Below are positions 32,549 through 41,981 of a stretch of 64,000 nt of DNA, piece by piece. The DNA is from Luteolibacter algae. GTDB lineage: Bacteria; Verrucomicrobiota; Verrucomicrobiia; Verrucomicrobiales; Akkermansiaceae. The position numbers and the translations under genes were made by a program. The notes below the pieces were generated by a model. It was not told the origin of the DNA and did no database searches. It saw nothing but the letters and a program-made list of their open reading frames with translations. The stretch spans positions 1 through 64,000 of the forward strand of contig NZ_JBHUIT010000005.1 of assembly GCF_042683045.1 (NCBI RefSeq), read 5' to 3'. Position 1 is the first letter of the stretch. The number at the start of each line of letters is the position of its first letter.

Positions 32549-34393
32549 CTAGGCTGGATTGAACGGCCAGATGATCGGCACGATGGTGCAGGTGATCACC
32601 CAGGCGAGGAGATTCAGTGGAATTCCGGTCCGTATATAGTCCGAGAATTTGTAGCCACCCGGCCCGTAGACCATCATGTGGGTCTGGTAACCCATCGGCA
32701 ATGTAAACGCGCATGATGCCGCCACGGTCACAGCCATGATAAACGGCCGTGGCTCCACGCCGATCTCGCTTGCAAGCTTCACCACAATAGGCACCAACAT
32801 TACCGCCGTGGCATTATTGGAAAGTACTTCCGTGAGCATGGAAGTGAACAGAAATACCAACCACAGAATCACAAATGGCAATAAATTCGGGGCGACAAAA
32901 CTCCGTGTGATTTCCACCAGATGCTTCGCCAACCACTCGGCCGTGCCGGTGCTCTGCATTGCCATACCTAGGCCGAGCAATCCGTAAAGCATCAACAAGA
33001 CCTGCCAATCAATGCTCGCGTAGGCTTCACGTGGCGTCAGGATCCCGCCCCATAACAAAACCAATGCTCCGACCATGGCAGCATAGTGGATCGGTATCGA
33101 CGGAACAGAGGGATTTATCCGGCTGAAAATATCCGTCAGCGAAACGATCAGCACTACCGCTCCCAGGATGGACCACGAGAAGATAATAGGCCATTTTCTG
33201 ACAGGAGCCGCTGGTTTGCTGTCTTGCTTCTCTTCCGGCGCGTCCGTCAGCACGAAGTCGCGTGTTAGCTTGAGTGACGAGAGGTTATTGACTGCAGTGA
33301 TCACCAGTAGCGTATCACCCCGCTCCAGCGAAAGCTCAGCCATCCGGCTGGTGATATTGACACCATTTCTATGAACCGCCAGAACCACACAGTTATATCT
33401 CTGCCGGAAATCCGATGCGGCCAGGGTGCGCCCTGCAAGTGAGGACTCCGCCGGGATGACAAGTTCCGAAACGATTCCATCGATCGAAGAGAGCTCCTCA
33501 GCCCCTATTTTTGCAAAAAGCTCCTCTGCTCTGGCCGCACCACCTCTTCTGCGATGAAGAGCCACCAGGAACCGATCGTTCTTTTCCACGATCACCTCAC
33601 TGAGAGGAACCATGAGCCGAGCCCCACGACGACGGATCTCCAGCACATGGATTCCCGCTTCCCGACTTCCCAATGGCGTATCGAAAAGCTTCTCGCCAAT
33701 AATCGAAGCTCCATCTCCAATCAAAAGGTGATGCAGCGGAACCGCCCGGAAATCAATTTCCAAGCTCCCGGTAATAGACGACCGGGAGGGTAACAGCTTC
33801 GGCCCGAAAATCGTAAGGTAGCCGATACCAGCGATTGCCAATGGAACACCTATTGGAGCAAGCGTGAACATGGACATCGGCTCCAATCCCAGATCCTTGA
33901 GGCTGCCGTTTACCAAAAGATTGGTCGATGTGCCGATCAGAGTGCAACACCCCCCTAGGATCGATGAATAGGAAAGCGGAATCAGTAACTTCGAAGCGGG
34001 TATGTCTTTCGAACGAGCAAATCCCAGAACCACCGGCATCAGAATCGCTACGATCGCAGTGTTGTTCATCCATGCGCTAAAAAACGAGGCGACTATGGTG
34101 AATGCCAAAATCGATGATCGCACGCCACCTGTAACCCTGCGTTGCAGTAACCGTCCGATCTGATCCACTGCTCCGGATTTTTCAAGGGCTCCACCTATAA
34201 TAAACAGCGATGCAATTGTCAGCGGGGCTTCATTTCTAAAAACGAGCGGCATATCCGCCATATCTATGAGACCCAGCGCGACGAGCAGACAAAGAATCGA
34301 AAGCGCCAATACATCGGGAGATGACCACTCGCGGACAAATGCCACCAGGGTGAGGATCACCACCAACAACGTTAATACAATTTCCTGACTCAT
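32549..34393 (-). CDS. SLC13-family permease with two TrkA-C domains
   Basis: A 614-residue protein from the ATG at 34393 (MSQEIVLTLLVVILTLVAF). Earlier in-frame codons encode no membrane signal. Two blocks of membrane helices (about 1-185 and 400-614) surround a cytoplasmic segment (about 195-395) holding two TrkA-C-type domains, seen in ELVIPAESSLAGRTLAASDF and in the preceding PLHHLLIGDGASIIGEKLFD block. The family moves divalent anions such as sulfate, dicarboxylates or citrate with sodium; the TrkA-C insert is typical of the bacterial sulfate/phosphate-type branch. NNTAIVAILMPVVLGF and SNNATAVMLVPIVVKL are the two family signatures. Substrate not determined. It is on the minus strand. 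Confidence 0.9.
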   Translation of the reverse strand: MSQEIVLTLLVVILTLVAFVREWSSPDVLALSILCLLVALGLIDMADMPLVFRNEAPLTIASLFIIGGALEKSGAVDQIGRLLQRRVTGGVRSSILAFTIVASFFSAWMNNTAIVAILMPVVLGFARSKDIPASKLLIPLSYSSILGGCCTLIGTSTNLLVNGSLKDLGLEPMSMFTLAPIGVPLAIAGIGYLTIFGPKLLPSRSSITGSLEIDFRAVPLHHLLIGDGASIIGEKLFDTPLGSREAGIHVLEIRRRGARLMVPLSEVIVEKNDRFLVALHRRRGGAARAEELFAKIGAEELSSIDGIVSELVIPAESSLAGRTLAASDFRQRYNCVVLAVHRNGVNITSRMAELSLERGDTLLVITAVNNLSSLKLTRDFVLTDAPEEKQDSKPAAPVRKWPIIFSWSILGAVVLIVSLTDIFSRINPSVPSIPIHYAAMVGALVLLWGGILTPREAYASIDWQVLLMLYGLLGLGMAMQSTGTAEWLAKHLVEITRSFVAPNLLPFVILWLVFLFTSMLTEVLSNNATAVMLVPIVVKLASEIGVEPRPFIMAVTVAASCAFTLPMGYQTHMMVYGPGGYKFSDYIRTGIPLNLLAWVITCTIVPIIWPFNPA

Positions 34394-34732
34394 TTTTGCG
34401 CCGAACGGCGGAGACTCCTTGGACTTCTCCCGTGAATTTTGCAAGAGTATTGCCCAATTGGGATCGGCTCGGAAAAATTGTAGTTTTAGCCCGGCGCACC
34501 CAGTGGTCCTGAATCCAGGGGCGATCGTATTTCTCAACACTGCAAAGCCATGCACGAGGGCCATGACGCTAGGTCTCTCCGAGTGGGACCCGCCTAGAAC
34601 CTTACGACGCTAACGCAAAATTCCCACAAGGTGATGCCTTGCAGGAGTTTTCAGTCAAAAAACAATGCCGGGACCGCGGCAGTTAATCCGGTTTCCGTTT
34701 CTTTCCGGGGAAAATCAATTTCCTCCAGCCAC
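34394..34732. other. intergenic region, nothing recognised
   Basis: 339 bp between the start of the SLC13 gene and the end of the His-rich lipoprotein gene. It probably holds the SLC13 promoter. I checked for tRNA, SRP RNA and riboswitch cores and saw none. CTAGG/CCTAG arms near 34590 are too weak to name. Confidence 0.4.
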
Positions 34733-34912
34733 TTAGTGGCTTTCCTTTTCCTCGCCATGCGCATGTTCTGCATGTCCGGCGTCTGCATGATCGTCATGGG
34801 CACCATGGTGCTCGTGGAGCTGTCGGGTGCCATTGGGACCATCGAATTCGTGTCTCTCACACGCACCAAGACCAAAACCAATAAGAACTGAAAGAAGAGC
34901 GAAGCGTTTCAT
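34733..34912 (-). CDS. histidine-rich small lipoprotein
   Basis: A 59-residue protein from the ATG at 34912. The signal peptide has lipobox GLGAC (cysteine at 18). The mature tail of ~40 residues is loaded with His/Asp/Glu (HEHHGAHDDHADAGHAEHAH), a composition typical of surface metal (Zn/Ni/Cu) buffering. No neighbouring metal transporter or regulator is obvious. It is a convincing short gene because signal and lipobox are both well formed. Confidence 0.65.
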   Translation of the reverse strand: MKRFALLSVLIGFGLGACERHEFDGPNGTRQLHEHHGAHDDHADAGHAEHAHGEEKESH

Positions 34913-35066
34913 CACCGCCTCTCATAAACACTCCGTTGCGAAAGGCAACCCAAGATCAACGGAACCATTCGGTTTCATTTTTCCCTGCCTTCGATCTTGC
35001 TTGATGCAAGCGCTCAAAAAGCTCTTCATGGTTTGCAAATCCGTCAAATACGACAATCCTATATTT

Positions 35067-36668
35067 ATGTCAGACCCATCCACCAAGGCATGTAACGAGA
35101 ACGATCGTCTGGAGCTAGCCCTCAGAGCATCCAACGAAGGAATCTGGGACTGGATGACAAATGAAAAGGAAATCTATTATTCGCGCCGTATCCTGGAATT
35201 TCTAGAATGCACAGCCTCAGGCGCACCGAATCTTTTTTTAGCACCATTTCTTCCGGTTCATCATTTGAACCGAGCCGAATTCGCAGGCGCCGTAGCCCAG
35301 GCATTGGAGCAAAATGGTCCTGAGACCCTGGCGGTGGACGCGCGTGTCCAGACTGGTGGAAACGAATGGCGGTGGTTGAGAATACGGGGAACTGTCGTAC
35401 GGGACCGAAAAGGGCACGCAGTCAGAATCGCCGGATCAATGATTGATATCAGTATGCGGAAAGCAGCTGAAGCACAGATCGAGGAAGAACGTCACCTACT
35501 GCGCAACCTCATCGATCATGTCCCGCTGCAAATTTACTTCAAAGACCTGAGCTCCCGGCTGGTGATGATCAACCGTGGTATGGCCGAGTGGCATGGCGTG
35601 AGCTCCGGAGATCAGCTGATAGGAAAGCATGACAGCGATCTTTTTTCCAATGAGCACTGGGAGAAGGCTGCTGCGGATGAAAAGCGGATTATCGACACAG
35701 GTATCCCGATGACAGGCCAGCTCGAATGTGAAACATGGCGTGAAGGCAATGAGACCTTTGTCGTGACATCAAAATTTCCCTGGCGGGATAAAAGCGGTAA
35801 TATCAAGGGGACCTTCGGCGTGTCCAGCGATGTCACTTCTCTGGTGCTGGCCCAGCGGCAGGCAACCGAGCTGGCGAACGAACTTCAGCACAAAAACGCA
35901 TCCTATGAGGAGGAACTCAAGCTCGCCCATGAGATCCAGCAAGCGCTCTCCACCAGCAGCTATCCTCCCGCGGTTTCCGAAAATGGAAATCGAATCGAGT
36001 TCGCCTCACGCTATCTCCCTATTTCTGGATTGGCGGGAGATTTTTTCGAAATCATTCCACTCAAGAATAATCGATTTGGAATTTTTATTTGTGATGTGAT
36101 GGGCCATGGCATTCGCGCTGCCTTGGTAGTTTCCATGCTTCGTGGGCTGCTTGTGACCCAGAACGAGCACAGCAATGATTCCTCTCAATTTTTGAATAAA
36201 CTTAACCTGGGACTGACCTCAATTCTGAAACGTGCAAATGTGACCATGTTTGCCACCGCCTTCTACGGGATTATCGATCTGGAAGAGAGAACCATGAATT
36301 ATTCCTGCGCCGGCCATCCCGGCCCGGTGATTTCCGGTAATAATTGCAGCAAACAGCTATGCACGGAGCGCAGTCAGAAAGGGCCGGCTCTTGGCATACT
36401 AAAGACCGCATCCTACTCGGAGCACCATCAGGATTTGAAGCGGGTGGATAGATTGCTCTTGTTTACCGATGGTGTTCTGGAAGCAGAAAACAATGATGGA
36501 GAACAGTTTATGGAAAAACGACTTCTCCAGATTGCGGGAGAAAAACTCCATGACACCACCGATCAGTGGCTCGATGACATTATTGAGACGGTTCTGAATT
36601 TTTCAGGAGATCACCATTTCGATGACGATGTCTGTCTGCTTGGTGTGGAGATCAAATCTCCGGCCTAA
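35067..36668 (+). CDS. PAS-PAS-PP2C (SpoIIE-type) signalling phosphatase
   Basis: About 533 residues from the ATG at 35067 (MSDPSTKACN). The frame is open upstream to 34827, over the His-rich gene on the other strand, but this part does not look coding. Two PAS domains occur: about 10-130 (LALRASNEGIWDW; a PAC motif MIDISMRKAAE follows) and 140-270 (RNLIDHVPLQIYFKDLSSRL). A coiled linker follows, then a PP2C/SpoIIE phosphatase domain (about 300-533) with the metal-site motifs LAGDFFEI and CDVMGHGIRAA, and TDGVLEAEN. It has no membrane segment. Such proteins switch anti-anti-sigma proteins; no partner is adjacent. Confidence 0.93.
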   Translation: MSDPSTKACNENDRLELALRASNEGIWDWMTNEKEIYYSRRILEFLECTASGAPNLFLAPFLPVHHLNRAEFAGAVAQALEQNGPETLAVDARVQTGGNEWRWLRIRGTVVRDRKGHAVRIAGSMIDISMRKAAEAQIEEERHLLRNLIDHVPLQIYFKDLSSRLVMINRGMAEWHGVSSGDQLIGKHDSDLFSNEHWEKAAADEKRIIDTGIPMTGQLECETWREGNETFVVTSKFPWRDKSGNIKGTFGVSSDVTSLVLAQRQATELANELQHKNASYEEELKLAHEIQQALSTSSYPPAVSENGNRIEFASRYLPISGLAGDFFEIIPLKNNRFGIFICDVMGHGIRAALVVSMLRGLLVTQNEHSNDSSQFLNKLNLGLTSILKRANVTMFATAFYGIIDLEERTMNYSCAGHPGPVISGNNCSKQLCTERSQKGPALGILKTASYSEHHQDLKRVDRLLLFTDGVLEAENNDGEQFMEKRLLQIAGEKLHDTTDQWLDDIIETVLNFSGDHHFDDDVCLLGVEIKSPA

Positions 36669-36676
36669 GAAATTTT

Positions 36677-36727
36677 CGAGCCTGCGGAATTCGGGCATCG
36701 CTATAGCCTCTTATACGTTCAGGCTCG
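36677..36727. repeat. inverted repeat between convergent genes
   Basis: CGAGCCTG and CAGGCTCG are perfect 8-bp arms separated by 35 nt, in the 75 bp between the PP2C gene and the AsmA-like gene. There is no adjoining T-run, so terminator function is uncertain. Confidence 0.35.
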
Positions 36728-36743
36728 GAGCATCTTGGTTATC

Positions 36744-38297
36744 TCACTGATCAATCAGACTTTCGAATGAATCGGGAGCAGCAGGGTCCGAGATAGCCGG
36801 TTTATCGCTTGCACGTTTGTTCTCGGCAGACTCGTAAAGCTCTCTGAAGTTATCAGCCGGAACGGCGCTGGTCCCGCTGATATCCAAAGATACCCATCGG
36901 TAACCCTCCCGGACTTCACCAAAGAGCTGGTCCAGCCGCTTGTTGGACGCCGCTCCTATCGTTGTCTCAGGAATACCGATATCCAGCTGTCCCTCGATTC
37001 CGCCACCGGTTTTATTCTTGATGGAACCCCGAAGAGCCATCCGGCCGCGTTGCTCGAATCTGATATCACTCATCATGAGTGAATTTCCTTCCCGGCGGAT
37101 CATCGCCGTAGCCTCCGATTCGAAACCTGGAAGCTCATACCAGCGATCCTCTAGAGCGAGAGCAAGATACGAGAGAAACTTGAATTGGCTGATATCTATT
37201 CGTGAGTCCACCGAATTACTGATATTCAGCTCGAGAAGCATTGTGTCCGGTGAATTGGGATCGAATGTCAAAAAGTTTGAATCCGGAGAATCGTTTGTCA
37301 CCACATCTCCCATGAAGAAGCGTCCCAAATCTCCACCCAGTATATAAGCTAGACTGAAGTCCTCCACACTTGCGGACAAGGTGTGTTTTGCTCCCGCATC
37401 CAGGGGTTTTACTCCCCCGGAAAAATCGATATGACCTCTTCCGCCGCGACGATTGTTGCCTTGCTGCGGTTTCATGAGCCGTAAACTCTGAAAATCGAGC
37501 TGCCCGGCTCTGATTTTGATATATGAGCGGTCCAGTGCGAGTTCCGGCCATCCCTTTAATTTCAACATGCCACCACTGAGGCGCACCTCGGCTCTGCCAG
37601 GATGAGTCCCCGGATACAAGGATGCCTCGGTAGCCTCCAACATGCTGTCGGGTAATTTGGCCTTCCCGAAGAAGACATTGAGCAGAGGAATCGAATACCG
37701 GGAAAAATCGACCGAACGGATTCCCTCTGCCGATACTGAAATAGCCGTAGGTTCTTCAGCTGACGGTGCCTGCAAGATCAACTCGCCATTAGCAGCGACA
37801 ATTTCTTCTCCTTTGAAGACTTTCCCCAGGAAGCTCGCAGGAGCAATCTTGGCGACCACTCCTCTAACATCCAGTGTTGAGAGAGCATTGCCAGCAGGCC
37901 AATCCAGCATCACCTGATTGGAATTTGCAGTGGCGGGGTTCATCCGGAATTGGTTGAACGAGACCTTCGCTCCGCTGTTCGCTTCCGCTTTGGATAACAA
38001 ACCATCCCGGTATGCAGAGCTATTTGCATAAAGGATCGCGATGCCAGCCAGGAGTCCCGCCAATACCAGCAAAACGACAAACCCGGAAATCTGAATCAGC
38101 TGGAGCCTCTGATTCCGCTTGGACTCTTTGCTATCGCCCTGCTTGGTCCGCCGTTTACGTTTTTTGACACGCATGGCCTGGCTGCCATCGGCGCGAGTGA
38201 CAAGCTCACCTTTCCCTTCCGAGGGATCGCGCGGCTTTAGCCGCTCCATCATCTCATCAATGGAATATTTCTCCGGCTCAGTCGTAGAGTCTGACAT
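36744..38297 (-). CDS. AsmA-like membrane-anchored protein downstream of the secretin gene
   Basis: A 517-residue protein. The N-terminal ~65 residues are cytoplasmic and highly basic (VKKRKRRTKQGDSKESKRNQ). A membrane helix follows (about 69-92, GFVVLLVLAGLLAGIAILYA). The long extracytoplasmic part is rich in beta strands, with repeated patterns such as LDWPAGNALSTLDVRGVVAKI and RIDISQFKFLSYLALAL that resemble AsmA-type envelope proteins. It starts 23 bp after the secretin stop, so the two probably form an operon. Role unproved; a piliation or secretion partner is inferred only from this position. I do not recognise a named family. Confidence 0.6.
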   Translation of the reverse strand: MSDSTTEPEKYSIDEMMERLKPRDPSEGKGELVTRADGSQAMRVKKRKRRTKQGDSKESKRNQRLQLIQISGFVVLLVLAGLLAGIAILYANSSAYRDGLLSKAEANSGAKVSFNQFRMNPATANSNQVMLDWPAGNALSTLDVRGVVAKIAPASFLGKVFKGEEIVAANGELILQAPSAEEPTAISVSAEGIRSVDFSRYSIPLLNVFFGKAKLPDSMLEATEASLYPGTHPGRAEVRLSGGMLKLKGWPELALDRSYIKIRAGQLDFQSLRLMKPQQGNNRRGGRGHIDFSGGVKPLDAGAKHTLSASVEDFSLAYILGGDLGRFFMGDVVTNDSPDSNFLTFDPNSPDTMLLELNISNSVDSRIDISQFKFLSYLALALEDRWYELPGFESEATAMIRREGNSLMMSDIRFEQRGRMALRGSIKNKTGGGIEGQLDIGIPETTIGAASNKRLDQLFGEVREGYRWVSLDISGTSAVPADNFRELYESAENKRASDKPAISDPAAPDSFESLIDQ

Positions 38298-38320
38298 AAA
38301 AGTGAATAGGAGGTTCTTGC

Positions 38321-40786
38321 TTAGCGATCGCTATAGCGACGGCCTGTTGGATCAAGCAGCTCCACATTCACGAGGAACAGAATCGCAGTGGAAGTATGAC
38401 GCTTGGCATCGGATTGGAATAATCTGCCGACGACAGGAATATCCCCCAGCACAGGCGTTTTATCATTCACTGTGCTGATTTCGTCTTTCATCAAACCACC
38501 GATGACGATCGTCGCTCCGTCCGCTACTACCAGATTTGAATTGGTTTTCCGGACGCTGAAGACAGGCATCAGTATCGCATTTTCTGTGAGCACGCGCTGC
38601 TCCGGCCCGAGGAGACCGTTTCTCGTGGTTGTGATGGGACTTCCATAGTTTACGAAGCCATCGAAGTCCGTGATGGAAGGGTTCAATGTCACGTCGACAA
38701 ATTGCCGGTTTGCATCCGCCACAGGTAGCACCTCCAGCGTAACACCCACGTCCCTTGTTTCAAATGCTGTTGGAGTGGCAGGTGTGACCGGAGATTGCGG
38801 GGTAGACGAGCTGATATCGGTAACCTCACCGTCCTCAATCCTAATCGTAGTAGTCCCACTAATCGTATTGGGCAATTCAGGCGGTTCGTATTCGGTGGGA
38901 TAAATAAATTCCCGGATTACCTTTATGGATGCAGCCTGGCCACTTCGGGTCGTCACTGAAGGCTGGGCCATCAAGTCCACGCCCTTTTTCTGATCCAGCC
39001 CCCTCATGAGCATTTGGACGGTTGCGTTACTGATGGTGCCATTCACACCGAGAACTCCCGGTGCGCGGTTGTTTGTCTGGGTTCCGCGGCTGCTGCCGGC
39101 TGCGATGATAGAATCGATCGAGCTACTGGAGAAGGCTCCATCCCCACTGCGGTTTCCGGCGGTGATCGGGTTGCCCGGCAAAAATGTTCCCGGTGCTTGG
39201 GCAATATCTGTAATCGGACTACCGCTTCCAACGGTTCCGCCACTCAAGTTCAGTTGGCTCGCCCCGGGGATCCAGCTATCCCCCCCGAATTCGAAAGTAT
39301 CAAGCATCCAATCGAAGCTTAATTCTTCCAGAATATTTCTCTCCACCTTGATCATGGTGACCCGCACCGCTACTGATACAGGCTCCGTCTGGGAAATCGT
39401 CTCTACGATCTGCTGAATGATATCCTGATTGTCGGGCGTGTTGACCACCCGCAGAGTATTCGTTGCTCCATTGAAAGATGCGAGGGCGCCATCGGGAAAC
39501 GAAACCCCTTGCTGGCTGAGTGCTTCCTGGGGGCTCACTCGTTTCGGTAGCAGCCCGCCTTTTCCTATCTCCGTGTTAAAAATATCTCCGGTATCGGATT
39601 CATTGGAGCTACCTGAAGCCAGATTGCTCATGAAGTCCGGAGAAACCCGATAGGTTCGTGTGATCAGCTCGTCAGATCCACTACCTGCGGGACTGATAAT
39701 CACTGCAAAATCATCCGTTTTGAACGTCGTTCCGGTGATATCGGCGATATAGTTCAAGATCTTCTCGACCGGAACATTGCTGACCTGTAGATCGAAAGTT
39801 TTCGCCAAAATCTCTTTTGCCGGCGAGCTTGCCGGATCACCTAGATTTATCGTGATATTGATACCTTTATTGGATGAATCAGTCGCAAACTGGTCATTTT
39901 CTGCAATGCGCAAACGAAGCAGATCAATCGCCTCCATCAATGTCGATTCCTCAACACGGAATTCCGGGATTACAATACGGCTGAGTTTATTTTCCAGCGG
40001 GATAAGATCTCCGGAGGCATCTCTTACATCGCTATCAACCAGATCTGGAATGACGAGCTCTGGCTCAAGAGGCAACTCCCAGGCGCTGCCGACTTGGGCG
40101 AGAGCTTCGGCACGGGTATGATCCTTTGCCGTATTGAGATAATTTGCCTTCTGGGAGGAAATCCGCTCCATCCCCCTGCGAGCCGCCTTATTGTATGGAT
40201 CTATTCTTAAAACATCTTTGTAGATCTCATTGGCCTGATCATATTTGCCCAAATCATAGGCCCCTTGTGCCGTGTAGATCAGGCGGCGCACTTCATCGAC
40301 ATCTGCCCCGTGTTCCTTGGTCAGCGCCGGATTCGTGCGGATCGGATCCTGAAGATCTGCAAGCATTCCTTTTGCCTCAATATTGTCCGGCGCGACGTCA
40401 TCCAGCAGCACCTTGTCCATTGCCGCTTTCGCCCCCTCCACATCCCCTTTGCGAGAAAGCATTTTCGAAAGCTCCACGGATGCCTGGGCATAGCGCTGAG
40501 TCGCGGCAGCTCTCAATTCCGCAGTCGCGGGGGCATCGGGAAATGCTTGCCGTGCGCCGGCATATGCAGCGGAGGCAGCTTCGTAATCTCCTTCCGTATA
40601 AGCTTTGTCGCCTTTTTCCAAAAGCATCTGGCCCTCTTGCACGGCCATCTGTCTGCGCTGTAACTCTTGATTTACAAGAGCCGAGCTTGATTGCGAATTT
40701 TGGGCGATGGAAGCGCCCATCAGGATTAGCGGCAACGTATAGACGAAGCAGCGACACGAAAGTTCATTGCGGATTAAGAATGCCAT
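38321..40786 (-). CDS. PilQ/GspD-type secretin with TPR region (Amuc_1098-like)
   Basis: About 821 residues from the ATG at 40786 (MAFLIRNELSCRCF), following a weak upstream context with no clear ribosome-binding site. Signal peptide ~1-28. Tetratricopeptide-like repeats at about 40-215 (AYTEGDYEAASAAYAGARQA, AYDLGKYDQANEIYKDVLRI). Secretin N-domains (about 270-480) hold VPVEKILNYIADITGTTFK. The secretin barrel (about 480-821) ends with VVADGATIVIGGLMKDEIST and VLGDIPVVGRLF. TPR-secretin proteins of this form occur in Akkermansia as Amuc_1098. The Amuc_1100/1101/1102-type partners are not here. The next gene on this strand is the AsmA-like protein. Confidence 0.88.
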   Translation of the reverse strand: MAFLIRNELSCRCFVYTLPLILMGASIAQNSQSSSALVNQELQRRQMAVQEGQMLLEKGDKAYTEGDYEAASAAYAGARQAFPDAPATAELRAAATQRYAQASVELSKMLSRKGDVEGAKAAMDKVLLDDVAPDNIEAKGMLADLQDPIRTNPALTKEHGADVDEVRRLIYTAQGAYDLGKYDQANEIYKDVLRIDPYNKAARRGMERISSQKANYLNTAKDHTRAEALAQVGSAWELPLEPELVIPDLVDSDVRDASGDLIPLENKLSRIVIPEFRVEESTLMEAIDLLRLRIAENDQFATDSSNKGINITINLGDPASSPAKEILAKTFDLQVSNVPVEKILNYIADITGTTFKTDDFAVIISPAGSGSDELITRTYRVSPDFMSNLASGSSNESDTGDIFNTEIGKGGLLPKRVSPQEALSQQGVSFPDGALASFNGATNTLRVVNTPDNQDIIQQIVETISQTEPVSVAVRVTMIKVERNILEELSFDWMLDTFEFGGDSWIPGASQLNLSGGTVGSGSPITDIAQAPGTFLPGNPITAGNRSGDGAFSSSSIDSIIAAGSSRGTQTNNRAPGVLGVNGTISNATVQMLMRGLDQKKGVDLMAQPSVTTRSGQAASIKVIREFIYPTEYEPPELPNTISGTTTIRIEDGEVTDISSSTPQSPVTPATPTAFETRDVGVTLEVLPVADANRQFVDVTLNPSITDFDGFVNYGSPITTTRNGLLGPEQRVLTENAILMPVFSVRKTNSNLVVADGATIVIGGLMKDEISTVNDKTPVLGDIPVVGRLFQSDAKRHTSTAILFLVNVELLDPTGRRYSDR

Positions 40787-40913
40787 GCGGAGGTTTTGAA
40801 AACGTATAGTCCTTAGAAACCGAAAGAGTAAGCGTAAAATCAGCAAAATTTCATCTTTCTAAGTCGTCGTCAGCGGCGAAAACGCTCGATATCCATACAA
40901 AGTTCGAGCTGCT

Positions 40914-40946
40914 CCTCCCGCCCCGCCACAGGGCTCCGGTGGGAGG
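40914..40946. other. strong GC-rich hairpin upstream of the secretin gene
   Basis: CCTCCCGCC and GGTGGGAGG form a 9-bp stem with one G-T pair, and GCC/GGC inside can extend it. It lies 128 bp upstream of the secretin start and about 120 bp after ribF ends. No T-run follows on the minus strand, so it is not a simple terminator; a leader structure of the secretin transcript or a processing site is possible. Confidence 0.4.
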
Positions 40947-41063
40947 GTCGTATTTTAGCTTTAAGCGAGTGTTGCAACTGAATCCTCGCAAGCTTGATGC
41001 GGAAACGAATGTATTCTGGCCACCTCATGCGAGGCACTGTTCATAAGAACTCCATCTTTTCAA

Positions 41064-41978
41064 TCAAATTTCACGCGCCTTGCTAACATCTTCCTCGATT
41101 TGACCGCGCAATGCGTCAACGGTCGGGAACTTCCTTTCCTCACGAAGAAAGCGGAGAAACCTTACGCTCAATTTCTTTCCATAAAGATTTTCCGAAAAAT
41201 CAAAAATGTGAACTTCCAGCAGGCATTTTCCACCATCCACGGTCGGTCTTGTTCCCAGATTTGCCACACCTTTGAATTTCCCGTTGATCTCTACCGCCCA
41301 TACCCCGTGCTTTGGGATTTGCAAATCCCCCAGATCCAGATTTGCAGTGGGAAACCCGAGCTGCCTGGCTAGTTTTCGCCCTTCGATCACGATGCCGGAT
41401 ACCTCGTAAGGTCGGCCGAGCATTTTCTCCACCGCATCGAAATTTCCGTCCCGGATTGCCTGACGGATGCGAGTGCTGCTGATTCTCTCTCCGTCCCACA
41501 TCACCGGTGCCACTGCCTCAAGAGCAAAACCGAACTTTGCTCCCATTTCCCTAAGCATCTCCGTATCTCCGCCGCGTTTATTCCCAAAACGCCAGTCCTC
41601 TCCGACGGAAATGGACTTCACATTGCCGGTGGCGATTTTTGCGACAAAATCTGCCGCCTCCATTCTTGCGAACTCCTCGTTGAAATGAATTACCAAAAGC
41701 CCGTCACATCCCAATGAGCGGACTACCGCCGCCTTCTCTTCCAACGTCGCCAACAAGGATGAGGGAGCCTTGGCCGGCGCCATAACCGTGATGGGATGCG
41801 GCGAAAAAGTTACGACAAATGCTTTCCCGCCCTGCACGCGGGCAGCTTCCACCGCCCGCGAAATAACCGCCTGATGCCCTACGTGGACTCCATCGAAAAC
41901 CCCCAGCGCCAAGTGCAATGGCCCATTCTGAGCTGCTAAGTCCTCTACTTTGTCCAGTCGTATGGGCATCGTTTTCAA
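41064..41978 (-). CDS. ribF: bifunctional riboflavin kinase/FAD synthetase
   Basis: Makes FMN and FAD from riboflavin. The 304-residue protein has the FAD synthetase domain first (LALGVFDGVHVGHQAVISRA, the HxGH-like nucleotidyltransferase motif, and ISSTRIRQAIRDG). The riboflavin kinase domain follows (GRKLARQLGFPTANLDLGDL; TAN metal/ATP loop; GKCLLEVHIFDFSENLYGK). It starts 3 bp after the truB stop, as in the conserved nrnA-truB-ribF order. Confidence 0.97.
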   Translation of the reverse strand: MKTMPIRLDKVEDLAAQNGPLHLALGVFDGVHVGHQAVISRAVEAARVQGGKAFVVTFSPHPITVMAPAKAPSSLLATLEEKAAVVRSLGCDGLLVIHFNEEFARMEAADFVAKIATGNVKSISVGEDWRFGNKRGGDTEMLREMGAKFGFALEAVAPVMWDGERISSTRIRQAIRDGNFDAVEKMLGRPYEVSGIVIEGRKLARQLGFPTANLDLGDLQIPKHGVWAVEINGKFKGVANLGTRPTVDGGKCLLEVHIFDFSENLYGKKLSVRFLRFLREERKFPTVDALRGQIEEDVSKAREI

Positions 41979-41981
41979 TAG

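Noticed and set aside
34419..34613. 64-residue plus-strand ORF in the region upstream of the SLC13 gene
   Set aside because: No ribosome-binding site, no signal and no domain; I treat the region as non-coding.
34394..34732. Possible structured RNA or riboswitch before the SLC13 gene
   Set aside because: I looked for SRP RNA core, tRNA T-loop and known riboswitch cores; none found, and the short dyad (CTAGG/CCTAG) is too weak.
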